DNA of 30,771 nucleotides from Patescibacteria group bacterium. GTDB lineage: Bacteria > Patescibacteriota > UBA1384 > JAHJRZ01. This document shows, piece by piece, positions 22,371 to 27,989 of this stretch. The notes beneath the pieces are model-generated. The model was given only the letters and a program-made list of their open reading frames with translations, made no database searches and was not told where the DNA came from. The DNA lies in assembly GCA_018830605.1 (NCBI GenBank), contig JAHJRZ010000057.1, forward strand, positions 1 to 30,771. Direction: 5' to 3'. Every line of letters begins with the position of its first letter. The stretch's first letter is position 1. The position numbers and the translations under genes were made by a program.

Positions 22371-23183
22371 TTAAATTCTGACTTTGTTAATCAACTGTTT
22401 CTTAAGCCGATAAGAATCACAATGCTTAATCAGCCCCAAATAAGACGGCAAATTTGTTTGGTTGAGCCTTCTCATCATTCTTTTCTTGGTCTTTGTCCTC
22501 AAAACTCGATAATGCGGCAAAACGATATAGCCCAAAAAATCAATCCCTTGTCTTAATTTGCGGATAATGATTTTGCTGGGGTGAAGAGTTAATTTAAGAT
22601 TTGATGGCAAAAAATCAGATAATTGGAGAATAATTTTTTCTAATTTATTTTTGTCTGTATCTAAAATTATAAAATCATCGCCATAGCGCAGATAATATTT
22701 GATTTTGAGCTTGTGTTTAATAAATTGGTCAAGCTCATCAAGATAGATATTAGCAAAAAGCTGGCTGGTTAAGTTGCCCAGCGGCAGACCGATGTCAGCC
22801 TTCCCTCTCGAATTAAAACTCTGGATAATCTCTTTAACCAGCCATAGAATATCTTTATTTCTGACTTTTTTATTAATCAACTGAATCAAAATCTGATGGT
22901 CAACCGAAGCAAAAAACTTTTTAATATCACATTTGAGAGCAAGGCAGGGTCGGGTGTAATTTTGACTGACAATTCGGGTGAACTTTTCTAATCTATCTAC
23001 CGCCCTGTGCGTTCCTTTATTCAAACGGCAGGAATAAGAATCGTAAATAAAAGCTTTATCAAAAAAACGTTCGAATAATTGAGCATCGGGTTTGTCTCGC
23101 TTACCCTTTTTAAACTTATTAAAGCTCAAATATAAATTTTCTAAACTAGCAATTCTTTCAAAAAGATTGGAGAAAACATGCAA
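22371..23183 (-). CDS. DGR-type reverse transcriptase, probable internal deletion
   Basis: 270 residues from a TTG at 23183 (no ATG fits). Motif A CDIKKFFASVDH (D86), the DGR-typical LPLGNLTSQ instead of the QG-containing motif (133-141), catalytic YGDD (167-170), then the thumb-proximal GIDFLGYIVLPHYRVLR. From memory, relatives have about 330 residues and, between the N-terminal LENL......KKGK block and the FDKAFIYDSYSCR block, carry the finger region with the 'LR.I.I....DR....A' motif. Here KKGKRDKPD jumps almost directly to LFERFFDKAFIYDSYSC, so roughly 55 residues (RT motifs 0-1) look deleted in frame. Catalytic aspartates remain. Divergent from, and overlapping the start of, avd. Confidence 0.88.
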   Translation of the reverse strand: MHVFSNLFERIASLENLYLSFNKFKKGKRDKPDAQLFERFFDKAFIYDSYSCRLNKGTHRAVDRLEKFTRIVSQNYTRPCLALKCDIKKFFASVDHQILIQLINKKVRNKDILWLVKEIIQSFNSRGKADIGLPLGNLTSQLFANIYLDELDQFIKHKLKIKYYLRYGDDFIILDTDKNKLEKIILQLSDFLPSNLKLTLHPSKIIIRKLRQGIDFLGYIVLPHYRVLRTKTKKRMMRRLNQTNLPSYLGLIKHCDSYRLKKQLINKVRI

Positions 23184-23546
23184 AATGAAATTCCTTTATT
23201 CCAAAAAATTTATGACTTTTACAAACTTTATTATCAATTGATTGACCACTTTCCTCAAAAATCAAGGGGGGTGCTGGGGAAAAAAATTGAAGATCTAATC
23301 CTTGAATTATTACGGCTAATCTCAAGGGCAAGATTCGCTCAAGGTCAAGAAAAATTGAGATCATTAAAAAAGACGAGTGGAAATCTTGATTTTCTTAAAA
23401 CTCTCTTTCGTCTGGCTTTTGAGATTAAGGCCATTGATCAAAAAAAGTATTTTCTTTTTGAAGAAAAACTTCAAGAGATGGGACGGATGTTAGGCTCTTG
23501 GATTAAAGAGAGAAACAATGCCCGCTCTTTAAAGCAGGCATTGTAA
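23178..23546 (+). CDS. avd: DGR accessory variability determinant (Avd), four-helix bundle
   Basis: 122 residues, standard Avd length. IPLFQKIYDFYKLYYQLIDHFPQKSRGVLGKKIEDLILELL (blocks IYDFYKLYYQ, FPQKSRGVLGKKIEDLILELL) is the usual Avd N-terminus, followed by helices LDFLKTLFRLAFEIKAIDQKKYFLFEEKLQEMGRMLGSWIK (blocks LRLAFE.K.I, GRMLGSWIK). In DGRs it forms a pentamer that binds RT and is needed for mutagenic copying. It starts ATG preceded by GGAGAA; it lies opposite in orientation to RT and target, overlaps RT's first 6 bases and the last 76 bp of the target gene, which is unlike the co-directional arrangement usual in DGRs. Confidence 0.85.
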   Translation: MQNEIPLFQKIYDFYKLYYQLIDHFPQKSRGVLGKKIEDLILELLRLISRARFAQGQEKLRSLKKTSGNLDFLKTLFRLAFEIKAIDQKKYFLFEEKLQEMGRMLGSWIKERNNARSLKQAL

Positions 23547-24481
23547 AAAACTACCAGAGGGCGAACCGCCCCGCTGAGCCAGCGATCGTCGGAGCGGCCC
23601 CAATCGACACCGGCAAGCCCGCCATAATCCGAGCCGCCGCCGTAGAGACGGCGCCCGAGACCCCCAAAGTGCTCCTCATACCAGACCCACGTGTCGGTCG
23701 TCCCGTCCTTGACACGAGGCATCTTGTAGAGTTGGGGGATGACGTCGGCCTCAAGGAACAGCTCCAGTCGAATCTGATTTGGCTCGAGCTTGAGCTTTTC
23801 TGCTACCTTGGGTCGGATGTGCTCTTGCCACTCGTTGGGCGAGACGCCGCAACGGCTCGATTGGGGACCGTGTTCGTAACGGCTAATCTTGCCGTCACCA
23901 CGCAGGTCTTCGATGATGCTACCCATGAACCTCTTGTCGTCAGCGAACATCTGCTTGCCGTTCTGGTGGTATCTCGGCTTGAGCCGAGTATCGATCAAAA
24001 CGACAGCACCCTCGAGACGGGCGTCCTTGACGGTCATGAGCTTCCCTTCGGCGTTCCGACGTTTGAGCTTGCCAGCGGCTAACTGCGTCCAGTACCGGTC
24101 GTTCGGCCTGATTTTCCAGCCGGGGAAGTCACTCTTGGGCGTGAAGACCACATCGGGAAGGAAGTGCGGCTCAAGCTTGAGCTTGAGCCATTCGCACACC
24201 TGATCCTCGCCGTAGCGTTCCAATGTCTGCCGGAAGAGAGTGAGATCATAAGTCTGGCCGAAGAAGACCTGATGGGCCGCGTTTTCGGCAACGAGCCGTT
24301 CTTTGATCCAGTCAACAGTACTTTCTCCAAATGCCCCGTCAAGAATCCCATGGATCTTCTGAGCATTGCCCGCCAGCTCCGCGGCGCGCTCCTCACTCAT
24401 GAAATCCGGCCAAGGAGCACCGACAACATACTTGAGAACCTGACCTAACGTCTTGGCAGTGAGGGGTGTTCCAGATTTCAT
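23471..24481 (-). CDS. DGR target protein with C-terminal variable region
   Basis: 336 residues, GC-rich unlike its neighbours. The N-terminal part (about 1-250) is unrecognised. From about 250 the VWYEEHFGGLGRRLYGGGSDYGG...GAVRPLVVF layout (with WYEE, RRLYGGGS and RPLVVF as anchors) resembles the C-type-lectin-type variable region of DGR targets, many codons there being NNY as expected from mutagenised AAY template codons. After RPLVVF the frame runs on for another 24 codons antisense to avd (YNACFKER...NIRPIS), an unusual tail. A good promoter (24550-24577) and AAGGAGG lead precede the ATG at 24481. No signal peptide is evident. Confidence 0.78.
   Translation of the reverse strand: MKSGTPLTAKTLGQVLKYVVGAPWPDFMSEERAAELAGNAQKIHGILDGAFGESTVDWIKERLVAENAAHQVFFGQTYDLTLFRQTLERYGEDQVCEWLKLKLEPHFLPDVVFTPKSDFPGWKIRPNDRYWTQLAAGKLKRRNAEGKLMTVKDARLEGAVVLIDTRLKPRYHQNGKQMFADDKRFMGSIIEDLRGDGKISRYEHGPQSSRCGVSPNEWQEHIRPKVAEKLKLEPNQIRLELFLEADVIPQLYKMPRVKDGTTDTWVWYEEHFGGLGRRLYGGGSDYGGLAGVDWGRSDDRWLSGAVRPLVVFYNACFKERALFLSLIQEPNIRPIS
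23515..23544. repeat. Hairpin immediately after the variable region
   Basis: ACAATGCC-C-GCT / AGC-A-GGCATTGT with a CTTTAA loop, 12 bp of stem with one mismatch, at the end of avd and just past the RPLVVF codons of the target. Comparable hairpins just downstream of VR are required for retrohoming in the Bordetella phage DGR; terminator function is also possible though T-runs are weak. Confidence 0.7.
23548..23675 (-). other. Putative variable repeat (VR) of the DGR target
   Basis: Approximate boundaries. Covers codons for GLGRRLYGGG to RPLVVF. On the coding strand A is scarce, and NNY codons (TAC, GGC, GAT, TAT, GTC, GAC, CGC, CTC, AGC) dominate, as produced by mutagenising AAC/AAT codons of a template. 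A matching template repeat is not seen in this window. Confidence 0.55.
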
Positions 24482-24549
24482 CTGGGGTGTTCCTCCTTAG
24501 CGTTTTTTAATGAGGTTCGCCTCCTCTTATTGGGTACAAACCTATTTAT

Positions 24550-24577
24550 ATTATACACAAAAATTAATTTATGTCAA
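24550..24577 (-). promoter_or_regulatory. Promoter of the DGR target gene
   Basis: Minus strand TTGACA, 16-bp spacer, perfect TATAAT; leader of about 60 nt with AAGGAGG 10 bp before the ATG. Confidence 0.82.
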
Positions 24578-24647
24578 ATTTTTTCGCAAATTTTTTTGGC
24601 AATTTTTTCTGATTTAAATTATAATTGAGGCTGTCAATTCTACGAAG

Positions 24648-24726
24648 TATAATGTTATCTATGCTTAAATCGCTAAATATTAAAAAAACAGTTCTTCGTG
24701 ACACAGATCTACCTTTGATTTTTCGA
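24648..24726 (+). pseudogene. Decayed uvrD/pcrA 5' fragment (copy A) with leaderless promoter
   Basis: TATAAT (24648-24653) and ATG (24661) 7 bp later. Codons read MLKSLNIKKTVLRD then L-P-L-I-F, a worn version of MLKSLNPKQKKAVLH...GPLLIL that opens UvrD/PcrA helicases in this group. Aligns to the better copy B at 25473-25648. Only about 20 codons remain. Confidence 0.55.
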
Positions 24727-24742
24727 ATTCATATTGTATAAT
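24715..24742 (+). promoter_or_regulatory. Promoter of the MntA-HepT pair
   Basis: TTGATT, 16-bp spacer, perfect TATAAT; ATG at 24778 with weak TTAAGG upstream. The -35 lies within the decayed uvrD fragment. Confidence 0.65.
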
Positions 24743-24777
24743 AATAACTGAACAGCAATATTTTTAAGGTTAAAGTT

Positions 24778-25077
24778 ATGACAAAAAAAATACTCTCGGA
24801 ACTTAAAAAAAATACGGCGGCAATCTTTGATAAATATGGCATCAAACGTGCCGGAGTTTTTGGTTCTTTCGCCCGCGGAGAGACAGGAGAGTCAAGCGAT
24901 ATTGATTTCTATGTTATCTATGGACCGGAAACTACTCTTTTTGATATTGGCGGATTATCCTATGAATTAGAAGAAAAACTCAAAACGAGAGTAGATTTAG
25001 CAGACGGGCAATGCTTAAAAAAAGAATTAAAGCCCTATATACTTAAAGATCTAGAGATTTTTTATGAGAAAAGATGA
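24778..25077 (+). CDS. mntA: MntA-type minimal nucleotidyltransferase antitoxin
   Basis: 99 residues. GVFGSFARGETGESSDIDFYV carries the GSFARGE helix and SDID metal-binding pair; a third acidic residue is in TRVDLAD. In characterised type VII toxin-antitoxin modules MntA AMPylates and silences HepT. It is followed, with a 14-bp overlap, by a HepT gene that has an in-frame stop. Ends DLEIFYEKR. Complete and apparently functional. Confidence 0.88.
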   Translation: MTKKILSELKKNTAAIFDKYGIKRAGVFGSFARGETGESSDIDFYVIYGPETTLFDIGGLSYELEEKLKTRVDLADGQCLKKELKPYILKDLEIFYEKR

Positions 25078-25393
25078 TCGCCTGCATTTGCAGGATATTT
25101 TAGATTGCATCCAACAAATTAAAATCTATATCGAAAATCTATATTGGGAAGATTTTAAAACTGACAACAAGACGAAAGACGCGGCGTTAAGAAATCTATA
25201 GATTCTTGGTGAAGCTGCCACTAGATTGAGCAATGAATTTAGAGATGAATATGCTGAACTCGAGTTATACAAGGCGATCGGAATGAGAAATCAGTTGATC
25301 CATGGTTATGACAAAATCAAACTCCAAATAATCTGGAAGACAATTAAAAAAGATCTTCCCAAATTAGAAAAGCAGATCGAAAAAATACTCTAA
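25064..25393 (+). pseudogene. hepT: HepT-type HEPN toxin (DUF86) with in-frame amber codon
   Basis: Reading through one TAG at 25199-25201 gives 109 residues of a DUF86/HepT protein: MRKDDRLHLQDILDCIQQIKIYIE, LRNL-stop-ILGEAATRLSNEF, and the catalytic RNQLIHGYD (R-x4-H-x-Y, the HEPN RNase motif and the tyrosine AMPylated by MntA). The stop sits in the conserved 'L.NL.IIGEAA' helix where E or Q is usual, so a single base change of GAG or CAG explains it. The frame is otherwise undamaged. The start overlaps mntA. Truncated product would lack the active site. Confidence 0.88.
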
Positions 25394-25472
25394 TTTTTTT
25401 AAGACAAGACTTACACAAGATCGCCACGGTCGACTGCGTCGGCCTCGCAATGACAGCTTGCGTGAGCCCTAA
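25394..25472. other. Spacer with REP-like segment
   Basis: Contains GCCTCGCAATGACAGC, the end of the palindromic repeat family seen at 26926 and 27758, apparently a partial or decayed copy. No gene. Confidence 0.45.
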
Positions 25473-25648
25473 TATAATATTTCTATGCTCAAATCGCTTA
25501 ATCCTAAACAAAAAAAGCTGTTCTGCACAACCAAGGCCCTCTCTTAATCTTAGCCGGCGCCGGTTCAGGCAAGACCAGAGCTCTAACCCATCGGCTGGCC
25601 TATTTAGTCAAAGAACGCGGTATTAATCCCTTAAATATTCTCTGTATC
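25473..25648 (+). pseudogene. uvrD/pcrA helicase 5' fragment (copy B)
   Basis: TATAAT (25473-25478) and ATG (25485) 6 bp later: MLKSLNPKQKK, then a frameshift near 25515, then in the next frame QGPLLILAGAGSGKTRALTH and RLAYLVKERGINPLNILCI, the N-terminus of UvrD/PcrA with the Walker A motif. The similarity stops abruptly at 25648, where the sequence switches to a copy of the DUF3048 gene start. About 55 of the roughly 700 codons remain, so it cannot be functional. Confidence 0.85.
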
Positions 25649-25649
25649 C

Positions 25650-25685
25650 TCAATCCTAATCTCTTCCATGACTATATTATATCAC
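25650..25685 (-). repeat. Duplicated DUF3048 -10 box and start codon region
   Basis: Minus strand reads TATAATATAGTC then ATGGAAGAGATTAGGATTGA, matching 22332-22367 at nearly every base, including promoter, start codon and first seven or so codons (MEEIRIE). Joined directly to the uvrD fragment, head to head. Confidence 0.85.
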
Positions 25686-25688
25686 TAA

Positions 25689-25715
25689 TTTTTTGGATTT
25701 TGGATTTTGGATTTC
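25689..25715. repeat. TTTTGGA heptamer tract
   Basis: Three units of ttttgga at exact 7-bp spacing just past the 3' end of the ABC permease gene. Confidence 0.7.
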
Positions 25716-25720
25716 GCCAA

Positions 25721-26911
25721 TTATTCATATCGCAACACATCCAGGGCGTCAACCTTAGCCGCTCGTCTGGCGGGGTAAAATCCGGTAAAAAAGCCGACAA
25801 GAGTTGAAAAAATGAGCATTCCGGCCAAAAAGAGGGGAGAGAAATAAAAAATGGTCACTGGGTCGCCTCCAGCCCGAATCGCAAAATGATTGAGAATCGC
25901 ATTGGCAATTATGCCGAAAATTATACCAATGATAATGCCTGCCATACCGCCAAAAATGCCAAAGATCACCGCCTCGGTCATAAACATTCGGTTGATGTCT
26001 TCTTTTTTCATCCCCAGAATCTTCATCAGGGCGACTTCCTTAATTCTCTCCAAAAGTGAGATGGTCAAAGTATTAAAGAGTCCCAGCCCGGCGACCACCA
26101 GGGCAATCAGGCCGAAGCTGGCTAAAATTATCTTGAAGATATTAAAAATCTGTTCAATTTGGGCGACTGTATCGCCAATATACTGCGTCCGGTAACCCAT
26201 ATTCTCAACCGCTTTTCTGGCATAAGAGGCGTCGCTCGGCTTAACTAATTCCGCTTTAAGCTGGGAGTAGTTTTTCACCCCTAATTTAGTCAGATTATGG
26301 TAATCGGTGTATATTTTGACGTTCGTTTCATCTTTAATGATGCCTGAAATCAAAAACTCTTGGTTCTCGGCTTTTCTGTCTTCAGCTTCTCCGGAGTAAT
26401 CCTTGGGAATAAGAATATCGAGAGTAATCTTCTGCCCGAGGTATTTATTGGGGTCTCCTTCGCCTAAAAATTTGGCATAAGCAGTGTTAATGACCGCTTT
26501 ATCCGGCTCGTCAATAATTTTGCCCCATTTTGGGCTAAACCCTGACCAATTGAGATACTGTTTGTCAGCGCCGATGATAGTGGCATCAATCTCGACATCA
26601 GTCTTCTTCCCTTTGCCGCCGATAGAAATGGACGGTTCAACGTTTTTTATCTCCTTAATGCTTTTTATCTTTTGGATCGCCTCGTTGTCTAGTTTGACTA
26701 TTTGAGAGTTGCCGGTGCCGATGTCGATCAATTGAAAAGCGTTGCCGCCGGTTATTTCTCTGGAGACTAATCTCTCAAGCCCGAAGGCGAGCGAGACCAG
26801 AAAGACGATGGCCGAGATGCCGATGATGACTCCGGTTAAGGTTAAAAGAGTGCGCAGGCGATGCGTCATTAGGTTTCGGTAAGCTAATTTTAATAAAATC
26901 TTTTTATCCAT
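25721..26911 (-). CDS. MacB-like ABC transporter permease
   Basis: 396 residues. N-terminal membrane helix (LTLTGVIIGISAIVFLVSLAFG within about 20-42), a large extracytoplasmic MacB periplasmic-core domain (about 45-260), then three C-terminal membrane helices of the FtsX domain (LLERIKEVALMKILGMKKEDI coupling helix; ending VGFFTGFYPARRAAKVDALDVLRYE, the classic family terminus). Type VII ABC systems of this kind move substrates across or out of the membrane, e.g. lipoproteins, peptides or macrolides; the substrate here is unknown. Works with the ATPase encoded immediately upstream on the same strand. Confidence 0.93.
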   Translation of the reverse strand: MDKKILLKLAYRNLMTHRLRTLLTLTGVIIGISAIVFLVSLAFGLERLVSREITGGNAFQLIDIGTGNSQIVKLDNEAIQKIKSIKEIKNVEPSISIGGKGKKTDVEIDATIIGADKQYLNWSGFSPKWGKIIDEPDKAVINTAYAKFLGEGDPNKYLGQKITLDILIPKDYSGEAEDRKAENQEFLISGIIKDETNVKIYTDYHNLTKLGVKNYSQLKAELVKPSDASYARKAVENMGYRTQYIGDTVAQIEQIFNIFKIILASFGLIALVVAGLGLFNTLTISLLERIKEVALMKILGMKKEDINRMFMTEAVIFGIFGGMAGIIIGIIFGIIANAILNHFAIRAGGDPVTIFYFSPLFLAGMLIFSTLVGFFTGFYPARRAAKVDALDVLRYE

Positions 26912-26925
26912 AGTTTGTTATTGTC

Positions 26926-26998
26926 ATTGCGAACCTACAGGGTGAAGCAATCTTGTCGTCTAGAGATTGCTTCGTCGCTTTGCTCCTCGCAATGACAC
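26926..26998. repeat. Palindromic REP/MITE-like element (copy 1)
   Basis: Begins TGTCATTGCGAACC and ends CTCCTCGCAATGACA, with GAAGCAATCTTG and AGATTGCTTCGTC as inner arms. Inverted relative to copy 2 at 27758-27840. The family is widespread in environmental genomes. Confidence 0.85.
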
Positions 26999-27033
26999 TT
27001 TTGACTTTTGCCTTTTGCCTTTCGAATTTTGAC
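26999..27033. repeat. TTTTGCC/TTTTGAC heptamer tract
   Basis: Five units (ttttgac, ttttgcc, ttttgcc, tttcgaa, ttttgac) between the REP-like element and the ABC ATPase stop. Confidence 0.82.
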
Positions 27034-27034
27034 T

Positions 27035-27745
27035 TTAATTGTGCGTATCGCGCACAATTTCCCCGTCCTTCATCTCAATCCTTCTCGTGCCCAGGGGCCA
27101 ATAGTCCTGGTTATGGGTGACAAGGATAATCGTTCGTTTATGTTTTTTATTTAATCGCTCAAGAAATTTCATCAATAAATCTGAAGCATGGCTGTCAAGA
27201 TTGCCCGTCGGCTCGTCAGCCAGAATAATCCAAGGATTGGTCACTATGGCCCTCGCTAAACTCGCTCTCTGCTGCTCGCCGCCGGAAAGTGAGGTGGGCT
27301 TTGGTTTAGCCAGATCTGCTATTTTGAGCTCTTCCATCACGTTTTGGGCGCAGGAAAGGGCATAGTCCTCGGCTTCACCCTCAATCAAAAGGGGGAAGGC
27401 AATATTTTCCAGGGTGTTTAAAGATTTAATCCAAAGCGGAAACTGGTGGATAAAACCCATTTTTTTGGAGCGGAAGATGCCTCTTTGGTCATCTGAAAGC
27501 TTAAATATCTCGGTATCGCGCACTTCAACTTCGCCGGCGGTCGGTTGGTCAATGCCGGCGATGATATTCAAGAGCGTCGTCTTGCCGCAGCCGGAAGGCC
27601 CGTAAATAACCACAAAATCAGTGGCCTTAATTTCTAAATCAATATCTCTTAAAGCCGTGAAGAGATGTTTGCCAGTGAAAAATTTCTTATGCAATTTTTC
27701 AATTCTGATGATTGTCTGGTGGTGGATAGGTTGATTTTTGTCCAT
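27035..27745 (-). CDS. MacB/LolD-type ABC transporter ATP-binding protein
   Basis: 236 residues from the ATG at 27745 (MDKNQPIHH), chosen because AGGAGAAAAGG precedes it; the ATG 18 bp upstream lies in a repeat element (GCAATGACA) and lacks a ribosome site. Walker A GPSGCGKTT, Q-loop region HQFPLW, signature LSGGEQQRASLARA, Walker B IILADEPTGNLDS, switch VTHNQDYW. The typical GNLDSHAS and 'LV.TH' segments place it with MacB/LolD ATPases. Partner of the permease downstream. Confidence 0.95.
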   Translation of the reverse strand: MDKNQPIHHQTIIRIEKLHKKFFTGKHLFTALRDIDLEIKATDFVVIYGPSGCGKTTLLNIIAGIDQPTAGEVEVRDTEIFKLSDDQRGIFRSKKMGFIHQFPLWIKSLNTLENIAFPLLIEGEAEDYALSCAQNVMEELKIADLAKPKPTSLSGGEQQRASLARAIVTNPWIILADEPTGNLDSHASDLLMKFLERLNKKHKRTIILVTHNQDYWPLGTRRIEMKDGEIVRDTHN

Positions 27746-27757
27746 AACCTTTTCTCC

Positions 27758-27840
27758 TGTCATTGCGAGGAGCCGAGGCGACGAAGCAATCTCTATTCCG
27801 ACAATAAGATTGCTTCACCCTGCTGGTTCGCAATGACAAT
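27758..27840. repeat. Palindromic REP/MITE-like element (copy 2)
   Basis: TGTCATTGCGAGGAGC ... GGTTCGCAATGACA, the reverse complement of copy 1 with a few changes and a slightly longer middle. The two copies flank the ABC ATPase gene. Confidence 0.85.
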
Positions 27841-27867
27841 GTGCGTAAATTAACTCTAAAATAATGC

Positions 27868-27936
27868 CCTTGCTATTCTGAACGCAGTGAAGGATCCCAC
27901 GAAAGATTCTTCGCTCCATCCAGAATGATGGGTGAT
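27868..27936. repeat. Second palindromic repeat type
   Basis: CTATTCTGAACGCAGTGAAG ... CATCCAGAATGATGG with an inner GAAGGATC/GATTCTTC pair; a degraded member of the 'CATTCTGAAC.AAGTGAAG' dispersed family. Confidence 0.6.
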
Positions 27937-27947
27937 TTTATTCATTT

Positions 27948-27985
27948 TATATTTCCAATTTCCAATTTCCTAACCAATTTCAATT
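27948..27985. repeat. CCAATTT heptamer tract
   Basis: ccaattt repeated, then degenerate units, up to the stop codon of the surface protein. Confidence 0.65.
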
Positions 27986-27989
27986 CGGT

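Noticed and set aside
23669..24203. Several open frames antisense to the DGR target
   Set aside because: Shadows due to high GC; no start sites or similarity.
24482..24660. Template repeat for the DGR
   Set aside because: Inspected this and every other non-coding stretch for a GC-rich, A-containing near-copy of the VR; none seen by eye. A computed search could still find a diverged one.
25199..25201. Recoded TAG as sense codon
   Set aside because: Other genes use standard code throughout; no other in-frame TAG is tolerated, so a mutation is simpler.
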